64,000 bases of DNA from Nocardiopsis sp. N85. GTDB taxonomy: Bacteria; Actinomycetota; Actinomycetes; Streptosporangiales; Streptosporangiaceae. Numbering within the stretch: the stretch's first letter is position 1; each line of letters starts with the position of its first letter. Both the position numbers and the translations under genes were made by a program. Under the pieces are notes generated by a model. It was not told where the DNA came from, searched no databases, and saw only the letters and a list, made by a program, of their open reading frames with translations. This document shows, piece by piece, positions 1 through 7,913 of this stretch. Location of the stretch: NCBI RefSeq assembly GCF_028882275.1, contig NZ_JARBUT010000002.1:124001-188000 (forward strand). The letters are read 5' to 3'.

Positions 1-64
1 TAGGTCGACAATGTCGCAACGAAAACGATTGAGGATGAATGTGCATGGAAAAACCTTGGAAAAC

Positions 65-96
65 AGTGATCGCCCAGAATGGTCTGGGCGATCACT
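65..96 (+). terminator. Rho-independent terminator
   Basis: Perfect 14-bp inverted repeat (65-78 with 83-96) around a 4-base loop, followed by TTTTA. It most likely ends a gene lying left of the window on the + strand. It sits 3' of the carbonic anhydrase gene too and may stop transcription from both sides. Confidence 0.8.
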
Positions 97-150
97 TTTA
101 TGATCTTGTGGGTTTTTAGGGACCTACCTCCCTGGTTTTCCGGACCCGGG

Positions 151-846
151 TCAGAGCCAGTCGACCCCGTACCCGTTCAGGTCGTAACGGGCCGGAACGA
201 TGTCCAGACGGCCGGACTCGACGAAGGGGCGCAGTTCGTCGTCGGTGCGCAGCAGGTCCGCGACGTGGACGGCGTTGGCCCGTACGCAGGCGTCGAGGAA
301 GTCGTCGCCCTCGTCGGGTGTGGCTTCGACGACCTCCAGGATCTGCTCGACCAGGTAACCGACGTGCCCGTGCGGGAGTTCACCGGTGCGGTGGGCGTCC
401 ACGGCGGCGCTCACCGCGCCGCACGAGGAGTGCCCCAGGACGACGATGAGGGGGACCTCCAGGTGCTCGACGGCGTAGGTGACGCTGCCGAGCACCGAGG
501 AGTCGAGGACCTCGCCGGCGGAGCGGACGGTGAACAGGTCGCCCAGACCCCGGTCGAAGACCAGCTCCGGAGGGACTCGGGAGTCGGCGCAACCGAGGAC
601 GAGGGCGAAGGGGTTCTGACCCTGCGCGACCTCGATCCGGCGGTTCCGGCCCTCGTTGGGGTGACGGGAGGCGAACCGGCGCCAGCGCCGGTTGCCCTCC
701 TTGAGCAGTCGCAGGGCCTGGCGCGCGCCCCCGTCGAAGGGGGCGTCGGGTTCGGCCCAGGCAGACGCGGGGGCCGCGGTGGCCAGGGCGGCCCCCGCGC
801 TCCCGAGCAGGGAGGCGCGCAGGGCGTGACGACGTGAGATGGCCAT
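151..846 (-). CDS. Beta-class carbonic anhydrase, Tat-exported
   Basis: Interconverts CO2 and bicarbonate. The 231-residue product starts with a twin-arginine signal (SRRHAL at residues 4-9, hydrophobic stretch, Ala-rich cleavage region near 30), so it should act outside the membrane. Zinc-site motifs of the beta class are intact: CADSR (Cys86, Asp88, Arg90) and GHSSCGA (His139, Cys142). A longer reading frame upstream exists, but the ATG at 846 puts the Tat motif at the N-terminus and has a purine-rich GAAGAAGAG just upstream. The gene is transcribed away from the TetR gene to its right. A secreted beta-CA is unusual compared with the common cytoplasmic form, but known in actinomycetes. Confidence 0.93.
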   Translation of the reverse strand: MAISRRHALRASLLGSAGAALATAAPASAWAEPDAPFDGGARQALRLLKEGNRRWRRFASRHPNEGRNRRIEVAQGQNPFALVLGCADSRVPPELVFDRGLGDLFTVRSAGEVLDSSVLGSVTYAVEHLEVPLIVVLGHSSCGAVSAAVDAHRTGELPHGHVGYLVEQILEVVEATPDEGDDFLDACVRANAVHVADLLRTDDELRPFVESGRLDIVPARYDLNGYGVDWL

Positions 847-859
847 GGGGAGTCTCTTC

Positions 860-908
860 TTCTTCGCTTGAGGGCAGAAAGTGCCCCTTGTCCAAAGAAA
901 GCGAAGAA
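860..908 (-). promoter_or_regulatory. Hairpin in the carbonic anhydrase leader
   Basis: In the presumed 5' UTR of the carbonic anhydrase gene a 10-bp inverted repeat (860-869 with 899-908) encloses a second 5-bp hairpin (872-876 with 882-886). The downstream arm abuts the GAAGAAGAG purine run that should act as ribosome binding site, so folding could limit translation. Position is seen in the sequence; the regulatory role is inference. Confidence 0.4.
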
Positions 909-1074
909 AAGCTACTACTCGCCAAAAAAGGACACCAGTCACTTAACGGATCCTTAGCGTTACGGATCCGCTCCCACTCGGCGAAGGTGCCGGGATCGAA
1001 GGTGGCCGAAGCCCGTCTTCAGGCCCCTCACCTCTACCGATGCGCCGCGATCCCCCGTAGACTCCCTGCCGACC

Positions 1075-1086
1075 GACCGTTCGGTC
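1075..1086. promoter_or_regulatory. Candidate TetR operator
   Basis: GACCG-TT-CGGTC inverted repeat about 90 bp upstream of the TetR start codon and on the upstream side of the divergent carbonic anhydrase gene. The ACCGNNCGGT core is common among TetR operators, so autoregulation is plausible. Confidence 0.4.
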
Positions 1087-1178
1087 ACCGGATCCCCGTG
1101 TGGCGTCCACGACACGTCACCCGTCGATCCGGTGTTCACCCCCCGACCGGGGGACCACACGAGGTAGATTCGACAACC

Positions 1179-1820
1179 GTGCCCCGAACCAGCCCTGGCG
1201 AGTCCGCGCCCCCGCGATCCGGAAGGCGCCGCTCCGGACGCCCCGGACACGACGCCGATTCCGTCCTGCACGTGGCGGCCCGCGTCTTCAACGAGCGCGG
1301 CTACGACGGGACCAGCATGGAGGACCTGGCACGCGCGCTCGGCGTGACCAAGTCCGCCATCTATCACCACGTCTCCAGCAAGACCGAGCTGCTGCGCCGA
1401 TCCCTGGACCTGGCGCTGGACGCCCTGTTCGCGGTCACCCGCGAGGAGGAGTCGACCACCGGTCCGGCCGTGGACCGCCTCGACCACGTCCTGCGGGGCA
1501 GCGTGCGGGTACTGGTCGAACTGCTCCCGCACGTCACCCTGCTGCTGCGGGTGCGCGGCAACACCGAGGTGGAGAAGCACGCGCTGGAGAGGCGCCGCGA
1601 GTTCGACCACCTGATCGCCGACCTGGTCCGCGAGGGCATCGTGGACGGCGACATCCGTGACGACGTCGACCCCGCGGTGGCCGCCCGGCTGCTGTTCGGC
1701 ATGGTCAATTCGATCGTGGAGTGGTACAAGCCCGACCGGGGACTGGCGGCCGAGGAGATCGCCGACGCCCTCGCCACCATCGCCTTCCAGGGTCTTCGCC
1801 GCACACACCGCTCCCCGTGA
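1179..1820 (+). CDS. TetR/AcrR family transcriptional regulator
   Basis: A 213-residue regulator with a classic TetR N-terminal helix-turn-helix: VFNERGYDGTSMEDLARAL followed by GVTKSAIYHHVSSKTELL, then an all-helical ligand domain ending around residue 205. A Pro/Arg-rich tail of about 25 residues precedes the HTH. The frame is open much further upstream, but residues before the GTG at 1179 show no family similarity and the usual length is 190-220. A GAGG and a TAGATT hexamer lie just before the start, so either a short leader or near-leaderless transcription is possible. It may control itself and the divergent carbonic anhydrase gene through the inverted repeat at 1075-1086. The ligand cannot be told from sequence. 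Confidence 0.9.
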   Translation: MPRTSPGESAPPRSGRRRSGRPGHDADSVLHVAARVFNERGYDGTSMEDLARALGVTKSAIYHHVSSKTELLRRSLDLALDALFAVTREEESTTGPAVDRLDHVLRGSVRVLVELLPHVTLLLRVRGNTEVEKHALERRREFDHLIADLVREGIVDGDIRDDVDPAVAARLLFGMVNSIVEWYKPDRGLAAEEIADALATIAFQGLRRTHRSP

Positions 1821-1842
1821 TCGCGACACCGCGGAGTGATGC

Positions 1843-1860
1843 GTGACACGCAGGTCACGG
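1843..1860 (+). repeat. GTGACAC-AGGTCA motif, copy 1
   Basis: GTGACACGCAGGTCACGG upstream of the first MHYT gene. A near-identical motif (GTGACACAGGTCATGG, 3004-3019) precedes the second MHYT gene. CGTGACACG recurs once more at about 1869. Possibly a shared regulator site; function unknown. Confidence 0.35.
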
Positions 1861-2018
1861 TCACCTTCCGTGACACGTCCGATGGGATCGGCCGCCCCCG
1901 CCACCACCGGCACACCGACATTGTTTTATGTGATATGGGGCGGTTTTCATTTCCGGGTCCGCTTTCTATGATCGCCTCACCAGGAAGAATCGCCACTGTC
2001 GCACCGGGACGGCCCAGC

Positions 2019-2864
2019 ATGATCGACCACTTCACCAACGGACTGTGGACTCCGGTGATCGCCTACGCGGTATCGGTCATCGGTTCTTTCATCGGCCTGA
2101 TGCTGTCCGTCCGGGCGCGTAGGACCACGGGCCGTTTCATCCGCTGGCAGTGGCTGACCCTGAGCGCGATCTGCCTGGGCGGCACCGCCGTGTGGTCCAT
2201 GCACTTCATCGCCATGATGGGCTTCCAGGTCTCCGGCACCGCCCTCCGCTACGACACCGGACTGACGCTCACCAGCGGCGTGATAGCCGTGCTGGTCATG
2301 GGTGTGGCGCTGTACCTGACCAGTCGTCGCGCCACCACGGCCTGGCTGCTGGCCGGCGGCGCCATCGCCGGTTCCGGCATCGTCGCCATGCACTACCTGG
2401 GCATGGCCTCGATGAACCTGAACGGCGAACTCCACCACGACCCGCTGTACGTGGTCGCGGCGTCGGTGATCGCCCTGGCCGCGGCGACCGTGGCCCTGTG
2501 GTTCGCCCGACGCGTCGACGGCCTGCCCGCCATCACCCTCGCCTCCCTGCTCATGGGCCTGGCCGTCTCCTGCATGCACTACACCGGCATGTTCGGGATG
2601 AGCGCCACCGTGGAGGACCACGGGCACGTGATGGCCGTCCCCGACGGGGCCACCTCCTCGGAGTTGCTGCTGCCGCTCGTGGTGGGCCTGTTCGTCTTCC
2701 TGCTCGTGTGCAGCCTCTTCCTGATGCTGGGCGTGGAGGACACCCCTCGACGGACCTCCGCCCCGGCCGAACGGATTTCAGAGGACGAGGGGAAAAAGGG
2801 AAACGAGAACGGAGAGTACTCTCCTCGTCACGGTTTCGATTCCTTTCGTCCGACGGGCCGCTGA
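2019..2864 (+). CDS. MHYT domain integral membrane sensor (copy 1)
   Basis: A 281-residue seven-helix membrane protein. The MHYT family is proposed to sense a diatomic gas through a metal held by the repeated Met/His motifs. Here they are WSMHFIAMMGF (about residue 65), MHYLGMASM (about 125) and MHYTGM (about 187), each near the outer face of a helix. The soluble tail (from about 240) is short and charged, with no GGDEF, EAL or kinase domain, so it must signal through partners or act as a standalone protein. The ATG at 2019 was chosen because it aligns exactly with the start of the paralogue next door; an in-frame ATG at 1968 is possible. Tandem duplicate of the following gene. Confidence 0.85.
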   Translation: MIDHFTNGLWTPVIAYAVSVIGSFIGLMLSVRARRTTGRFIRWQWLTLSAICLGGTAVWSMHFIAMMGFQVSGTALRYDTGLTLTSGVIAVLVMGVALYLTSRRATTAWLLAGGAIAGSGIVAMHYLGMASMNLNGELHHDPLYVVAASVIALAAATVALWFARRVDGLPAITLASLLMGLAVSCMHYTGMFGMSATVEDHGHVMAVPDGATSSELLLPLVVGLFVFLLVCSLFLMLGVEDTPRRTSAPAERISEDEGKKGNENGEYSPRHGFDSFRPTGR

Positions 2865-2952
2865 TCCCCATACGGACATCGGACTCAATAGGCGAAAAAC
2901 CTCCTCCCTTTCGCAAAAATTCACCGCGTCAGGCCGAACGGATTTCGGAGAC
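2765..2952. repeat. Pair of 21-bp direct repeats
   Basis: GGCCGAACGGATTTC followed by A/G-GAG occurs at 2765-2785, inside the 3' end of the first MHYT gene, and again at 2932-2952 in the gap before the second. Likely debris from the duplication that produced the two MHYT genes. Confidence 0.5.
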
Positions 2953-3003
2953 CCCCTGGCCAACGGGGCGATTCCTGCCTAACATCCATAACCCGTGCCG
3001 AAT

Positions 3004-3019
3004 GTGACACAGGTCATGG
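3004..3019 (+). repeat. GTGACAC-AGGTCA motif, copy 2
   Basis: Second copy of the motif at 1843-1860, here only 14 bp before the start of the second MHYT gene and followed by GGAAAG, its probable ribosome binding site. Confidence 0.35.
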
Positions 3020-3032
3020 AAAGTAGAGTCCC

Positions 3033-3926
3033 GTGCTCGACGATGTCTTCGGCCAGGACTGGCTGACCCCCGCCATCGCCCTCACCGTCTCCGCGATCGG
3101 ATCCTTCCTCGGGCTCTCGTTCGCCTACCGGGCCCGCAGGACCACCGGCCTGGCCCGATGGCAGTGGACGGGCCTCGCCGCCCTCTCCCTCGGCGGCATG
3201 GCCGTGTGGTCCATGCACTTCATCGCCATGATGGGTTTCCGCCTGTCGGGGACGGCGATCCGCTACGATCCGACGCTCACCATCGCCAGCGGTGTCATCG
3301 CCATCGTGGTCATGGGCGGTGCGCTCGTCCTGACCCTCCACAAGCGGACCGGCCCCTGGCTGCTGCTCAGCGGCCTCCTGCTGGGGAGCGGCGTCCTCGC
3401 CATGCACTACATCGGCGTCGCCTCGATGAACGTCCACGGTGAGCTGCACCAGGACCCGCGCCACGTGATCGCCTCGTGCGTCATCGCGCTCATCGCGGCC
3501 ACCGTCGCCCTGTGGTTCGCCTCCCGCCTCAGGGGGGTCCTCCCCATCATCGGCGCCTCCCTGCTGATGGGCGTCGCCGTCACCTCGATGCACTACACCG
3601 GGATGGCCGGCGTGCACGTCGAGCCGCCCGACTTCGCCCGCTACGGCGCGCCCGAGGGATCCACGGTGCCCGACCTGCTGTTGCCGATGATCGTCGTGCT
3701 CTTCGTGTTCCTGCTGGTCTGTAGCCTCTTCCTCCTCCTGGGGGTCGAGGAGGAGCGCGTCGACTACGCCCGCCGGCCCGGGCACGCGACCCCCGACCCG
3801 GCCGAGACCGTCGTGCGCCCCGAGGAGGCCGGGTACGCGCCCCGCCACGCCTCGGGCCCCCCGGTGGGCTCCACCCCGGCGGGCGTCCGGCCCTCGTCCG
3901 ACGACGTCTGGAGCCGTCGCCGCTGA
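3033..3926 (+). CDS. MHYT domain integral membrane sensor (copy 2)
   Basis: A 297-residue paralogue of the preceding gene with the same layout: seven transmembrane helices, motifs WSMHFIAMMGFR, MHYIGVASM and MHYTGM, and a hydrophilic C-terminal tail of about 60 residues without a known output domain. GTG at 3033 has GGAAAG nine bases upstream. The two proteins are clearly related along their whole membrane part, while the tails differ apart from a shared Y-x-PRH. Whether they form a hetero-oligomer is unknown. Confidence 0.85.
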   Translation: MLDDVFGQDWLTPAIALTVSAIGSFLGLSFAYRARRTTGLARWQWTGLAALSLGGMAVWSMHFIAMMGFRLSGTAIRYDPTLTIASGVIAIVVMGGALVLTLHKRTGPWLLLSGLLLGSGVLAMHYIGVASMNVHGELHQDPRHVIASCVIALIAATVALWFASRLRGVLPIIGASLLMGVAVTSMHYTGMAGVHVEPPDFARYGAPEGSTVPDLLLPMIVVLFVFLLVCSLFLLLGVEEERVDYARRPGHATPDPAETVVRPEEAGYAPRHASGPPVGSTPAGVRPSSDDVWSRRR

Positions 3927-4147
3927 CCCGCCGGAGGGCCGGTGGGAAAACAGGTGGCCTTCGCGGACCCGCCGAGGGTACTTTCGGTGGGTCCGCGTGC
4001 GCGTGCCGTGGAACGAGACGGAGAGGAGGACGACCGATGCCCGTGTTCGTCCATGCCCGAAAGCCCCATCTCCCGATCTACCGCGAGCCCTGAGCGCACC
4101 TTCTCCACAGGTGCCCGGCTCGCCTCCCCAGAGGAAAGAGCCACACC

Positions 4148-5257
4148 GTGAACACCCGTGTCACCGACACGCCCTCGCGTCCGCTGACCGCACTGGGCTG
4201 GAACCCGCGCGTCGCGGCCGCCTTCGACTCCGTCTCCCACGCGTCCGAACACCTCCTGGTGCCCGGACGCGTCTCGGCCGCCCGCCGTGGCGGCTCGGTG
4301 GTGAACCTCCCCGAGGAGGTCCCCGCCGACCACTCCCCCGCCGTCCTCAAGGCGGCCCGACGGGATCCCACCCTGGCACCGTGCACCGGCGACTGGGTGG
4401 CCGTGCGCCGCTCGGGCGACGCCTGGCTGGTGGAGGCCGTGCTGGAACGCTCCGGCACACTCGTCCGCCAGGGCATCGCCAAGGACTCCCACGACCAGGT
4501 GCTGGCCGCCGGCGTCGATCACGTGCTGATCTGCGAGGCCGCCGACCAGGGGCCGAACGTGGGTCGCCTCGAACGGTTCCTGAGCCTGGTCCGGACCGGC
4601 GGCGCCACGCCCGTCGTCGCCGTCACCAAGGCCGAACTCGCCGGGGACCGACTGCCCGAGGTCGTCGAACTCGTGCGTTCCGTCTCCCCCGGCGTCGAAC
4701 TGCACGTGGTCAGCGCGCACACCGGTGAGGGGCTGCCGGAACTCGCGGAGCGGCTGCGCCCGGGTTCCACCTGGGTGCTGCTCGGCACCTCGGGGGCGGG
4801 CAAGTCCAGCCTCGTCAACGCGATCGCCGGTGGCGACCTCATGGACACCGGGGAGGTGCGCGGCGACAAGCGGGGACGGCACACCACCACCCACCGGCAG
4901 CTGCTCCTCCTGCCGGGCGGGGCGATCGTCCTGGACATCCCGGGCGTGCGCCGCATCGACGTCCCCGGCGATACCGAGGGCGTGGACCGCACCTTCTCCG
5001 ACGTCACCGACCTGGCCGAACGGTGCCGTTTCCGGGACTGCGCCCACGAGAGCGAGCCCGGATGCGCGGTCCGGGCCGCCGTCGACGAGGGCGAACTGGA
5101 CCTGCGCCGACTGGAGCGCTGGAACAGGCTGCGCCGCGAGGCGGAACGGAACCGGTCCCGGGGGGACGTGCGGCTGCGCGCCGAACGGATCCGCCACTGG
5201 AAGAGCGCCGACCGCCGGGCCCGGGAGAACGCCCGCTTCAAACGCGGCGGGTACTGA
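4148..5257 (+). CDS. rsgA: Ribosome small subunit-dependent GTPase A
   Basis: Circularly permuted GTPase that helps late maturation of the 30S ribosomal subunit. The 369-residue product has an N-terminal OB-like region (to about 125), then the GTPase motifs in permuted order: TKAE (G4) near 160, GTSGAGKSS (P-loop, G1) near 216, the switch region with TTTH, and DIPG (G3) near 260. A C-terminal zinc knuckle follows with C-x4-C-x-H-x6-C spacing (CRFRDCAHESEPGC, about 298-311). The GTG start at 4148 has AGGAAAG eight bases upstream. The tail is rich in Arg/Lys, as expected for an rRNA-binding protein. Confidence 0.93.
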   Translation: MNTRVTDTPSRPLTALGWNPRVAAAFDSVSHASEHLLVPGRVSAARRGGSVVNLPEEVPADHSPAVLKAARRDPTLAPCTGDWVAVRRSGDAWLVEAVLERSGTLVRQGIAKDSHDQVLAAGVDHVLICEAADQGPNVGRLERFLSLVRTGGATPVVAVTKAELAGDRLPEVVELVRSVSPGVELHVVSAHTGEGLPELAERLRPGSTWVLLGTSGAGKSSLVNAIAGGDLMDTGEVRGDKRGRHTTTHRQLLLLPGGAIVLDIPGVRRIDVPGDTEGVDRTFSDVTDLAERCRFRDCAHESEPGCAVRAAVDEGELDLRRLERWNRLRREAERNRSRGDVRLRAERIRHWKSADRRARENARFKRGGY

Positions 5258-5261
5258 CGGC

Positions 5262-5295
5262 GTCGGGCGGCGTCCCCGAGGGGACGGCGCCCGAC
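5262..5295. terminator. Bidirectional hairpin terminator
   Basis: A 16-bp stem with one mismatch (5262-5277 with 5280-5295) and almost no loop lies between the convergent rsgA and tatD genes. No T-run, typical of actinomycete terminators. Confidence 0.6.
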
Positions 5296-5314
5296 CGTCC
5301 GGGTCTTCGGGTCC

Positions 5315-6238
5315 TCAGAACCCGAAGGCCCGCTTGGCGTTGCCGGCGATGATCCCGGCGAGCACGTCCTCGTCCAGCCCCTTGACCCGGGCCAGCGTCC
5401 GCAGCGTGTGCGGGATGAGGTAGGGGGCGTTGGGCCGCCCCCGGTAGGGCTTGGGCGTCAGGAACGGCGCGTCCGTCTCCACCAGCATCAGCTCCGGCGG
5501 GGCCGCCTTCGCGGCCTCGCGGAGCGGATCGGCGCTGGCGAACGTCACGTTCCCCGCGAAACTCATGAAGTACCCGAGATCCGCGCAGCGGCGGGCCATG
5601 TCGGCGTCGCCGGAGAAGCAGTGGAACACCACCGTCTCCGGAGCGCCCTCCTCCGCCAGCACGCGGAACACGTCCTCGTGCGCCTCCCGGTCGTGGATCA
5701 TCAGGGCCTTGCCGTGCCCCTTGGCGATGGCGATGTGCCCCCGGAAGGAGTCCTCCTGGGCCCGCGTGCCCTCGGGGCCGGTGCGGAACGTGTCCAGGCC
5801 GGTCTCGCCGACCGCCACCACCTGCGGCAGGGCCGCCAGCGCGTCGATCTCGGCCAGTTGCCGTTCCAGGGCCTCGGGGCCGCCCGCGGACCGGGTCTTG
5901 CCCGCCCAGTCGGTGTCGTCCACCTCCACCCCGGCCGCGCCGTCGCCGTGCACGACGCGCGGGGCCTCGTTGGGGTGCAGGGCGACCGCCGCCCACACCT
6001 TCCCGGGGTGCGCGGCGGCGACCTCGACCGCCCACCGCGACGACGGCAGGTCCACGCCCACCTGGAGCAGCGGGGTCACCCCGACGGCCTCGGCCGCCGC
6101 GATGATCTCCGGGACCTCCGGGGTCTGCATGTCCATGTGGGTGTGCGCGTCGGCCACCGGGACCCGCAACGGCTCCGGAGGCGGAGGCGGCGTCTGCGCG
6201 TTGCGCGCCTCGACGGCCTTCCCCGACCGCTTGCCCAT
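5315..6238 (-). CDS. tatD: TatD family metal-dependent hydrolase (DNase)
   Basis: A 307-residue TIM-barrel hydrolase with 3'-5' exonuclease/DNase activity in characterised members. Metal-site motifs: DAHTHMD (His-x-His) near residue 30, GETGLD near 150, HD at MIHDREAH near 180, FHCFSG near 208 and VETDAPFL near 254. The ATG at 6238 (MGKRSG) is preferred over upstream starts because GAAGGAAGG lies at the right distance. In related actinomycetes tatD lies beside metG, as here, except that a defence-gene remnant has come between them. Confidence 0.92.
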   Translation of the reverse strand: MGKRSGKAVEARNAQTPPPPPEPLRVPVADAHTHMDMQTPEVPEIIAAAEAVGVTPLLQVGVDLPSSRWAVEVAAAHPGKVWAAVALHPNEAPRVVHGDGAAGVEVDDTDWAGKTRSAGGPEALERQLAEIDALAALPQVVAVGETGLDTFRTGPEGTRAQEDSFRGHIAIAKGHGKALMIHDREAHEDVFRVLAEEGAPETVVFHCFSGDADMARRCADLGYFMSFAGNVTFASADPLREAAKAAPPELMLVETDAPFLTPKPYRGRPNAPYLIPHTLRTLARVKGLDEDVLAGIIAGNAKRAFGF

Positions 6239-6372
6239 GGAGGACCGCCTTCCTTCTCGACTCATCGTGCAGATTCTAGGTGCGTGGGCCGGCACTTCCT
6301 CCCGGGCCCTCCGACAGGCGGAATCAAGGTGGGGACCGCACGCATCTCCTTCGACCTACATCGGGGTCGCAC

Positions 6373-7121
6373 TTGTACATCGAGCGGATCAGCGTCTCAG
6401 GCATCCGGGGGTTCCATGGGGCCCGCGCGGTGAACGACCTGGCGTTCCCCCTTCCTCGCGACGGCCAGGCCGGGTGGACCGTTCTGGCCGGACGGAACGG
6501 GTCCGGTAAGACGACTCTGCTACGAGCCATCGCCCTGGGTCTGGTCGGCCAGAACTACGCTCTCCGACTGATGCCCGACTTCGGCCACTGGATGTCCCAT
6601 GACACGAACCTCGGCGAGATCACGGTGACCATCCGCCCCGACAGCCGGTGGGATCGGTTCACCCAGGGCCGCCCCAGACGGACGAGCTTCGCGGGGACCC
6701 TCCAGTGGAGAAGGCCCGATCCGAGCCACCACTCGCGGGAAACCGTGACCGGTCCCACCAACGCCTCTCGGGGGGCGGGAAGCAGGTCTCCCGAACGCGG
6801 CCCTTGGTCAGAGGACTCATCCGGCTTCCCGGGGTCAATGAAGAGGAGGCCCCGCGAGCGGTCTCCGAGGACCTTTATCAACGCATCGTGTACGGCAGCG
6901 GTGACGACGTCCTCCTCACGGACCTCTTCGGCATCGACACCCCCTACTCCGAGGAAGCGGAGCGCGAACGCCGACGGTTGGGGGCACTGGAGTGGTCTGT
7001 GCTTCGGGGAACGGCCTCCGATGCGGAACAGCGCGAGTACATGGAGCTCAACAGACTGCTCAACAGCTCTCTCAGCGCTCGTGTGGACGAGGTCGCCGCC
7101 CGATTGGACTCCGAGAGGTGA
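6373..7121 (+). pseudogene. Septu-like PtuA ATPase, internally deleted and frameshifted
   Basis: The first part (TTG at 6373) reads YIERISVSGIRGF and GWTVLAGRNGSGKTTLLRAI, the N-terminal strand and Walker A loop of ABC-type AAA ATPases partnered with HNH nucleases. It continues in frame to about 6835 (GPWSEDSSGF). The matching C-terminal segment, GLIRLPG through YGSGDDVLLTDLFGID to VDEVAARLDSE, is in another frame and ends at 7121. Missing between them are the signature motif, Walker B and the His-switch, so the product cannot be an active ATPase. Two segments of the family meet at about 6815-6840 in a shared stretch that codes for SSGF in one frame and LIRLP in the other, which suggests one deletion at a short homology. 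The 3' end overlaps the HNH gene by GTGA, the normal operon arrangement. The family name is from memory of related proteins. Confidence 0.7.
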
Positions 7122-7840
7122 TCAGGCTCGGTCGTACCGGACTACCCGCTGACCTGGCCGAGAAGCTCACGCAGAAGACCGACGAGCTCACCCGAATCGC
7201 AGCGGACGGAGAAACCGCCCGAAGCGAGTGGAAGAGTGCGGGCACCTGTAGGAAAGGCGTACGCGAACAGCTCGACCTCATGGCCGCCGGCATCAACCGT
7301 TGCATGTACCGCGGTGACAGCATGGGAACCGACATCGATCACTTCGAGCCGCTGTTCCTCGCTCCCCTTCGGGCCTTCTCTTGGCCCAACCATCTCCTGG
7401 CCTGTTCTCACTGCAACAGCCATGAGGAACGAGAGACGTTCCCCCGTGACAGTGGCGGAGATCCCCTCCTGATCGATCCCACTTCGGACGAACCGACCGA
7501 GCACCTGCGGCTGGCACCGTCCACCGGCGAATACCAGGGCATGACCCCGCAGGGGAGGGAGACGATAGAAGTCTTCGGTCTCAACAGGACGTCACTGACA
7601 CTCGGTCGGCGCGCAGCCTTCGTCAACACGAAGAACATCCTGCGCTCCTATCTCCGACAGTGCGAGGAAGGGCTGGTGGACCAAGCGTCGGAGACCGCCA
7701 CCGCGTTCGGATACCATCCCTTCGCGGACGTGCGGGAGACCATGCTGTGGATCAGAGGGCACATCGAACCCGAACCGGCGCGCATCGTCCTCGGAGGCCG
7801 GGACATCGTCCGAGCACTCGATCTCCTCTCGCCCCCTTGA
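7118..7840 (+). CDS. HNH endonuclease, Septu PtuB-like
   Basis: A 240-residue protein with an HNH nuclease core: RCMYRGDSMGTDIDHFEPL (residues about 66-85), then NHLLACSHCNS. The catalytic DIDH and the second zinc pair (CSHC) are kept. The position that is normally the second Cys of a CxxC pair is Arg (CMYR), so the structural zinc site is incomplete. The GTG at 7118 overlaps the stop of the broken ATPase gene (GTGA) with GAGAG just upstream. In Septu systems PtuA and PtuB act together to cleave nucleic acid during phage infection; with PtuA disrupted and a zinc ligand lost, this is probably a decaying system rather than a working one. Confidence 0.75.
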   Translation: MIRLGRTGLPADLAEKLTQKTDELTRIAADGETARSEWKSAGTCRKGVREQLDLMAAGINRCMYRGDSMGTDIDHFEPLFLAPLRAFSWPNHLLACSHCNSHEERETFPRDSGGDPLLIDPTSDEPTEHLRLAPSTGEYQGMTPQGRETIEVFGLNRTSLTLGRRAAFVNTKNILRSYLRQCEEGLVDQASETATAFGYHPFADVRETMLWIRGHIEPEPARIVLGGRDIVRALDLLSPP

Positions 7841-7859
7841 GCGTTCCGCACGAGACGAA

Positions 7860-7892
7860 GGCCCTGGAAGTCCTCAGCGGTCCTCCAGGGCC
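7860..7892. terminator. Hairpin between convergent ptuB-like gene and metG
   Basis: Perfect 9-bp stem GGCCCTGGA/TCCAGGGCC (7860-7868 with 7884-7892) in the gap between two convergent genes. Confidence 0.5.
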
Positions 7893-7913
7893 CTGTGTCA
7901 TCCGGCCGGTCGT

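Noticed and set aside
943..970. Repeated ACGGATCC near 950 as a possible operator or recombination site
   Set aside because: The short GGATCC palindrome alone explains the symmetry; nothing links it to a recombinase.
3942..4151. A 69-codon frame ending in GTGA overlap with rsgA
   Set aside because: A GGAGGG lies upstream, but composition is not protein-like, no family fits, and rsgA has its own ribosome binding site.
6750..6790. LSGGGKQ, resembling an ABC signature motif, in the broken ATPase gene
   Set aside because: It is read in a frame different from the one that carries the family sequence at this point, so it is a chance match and does not rescue ATPase function.
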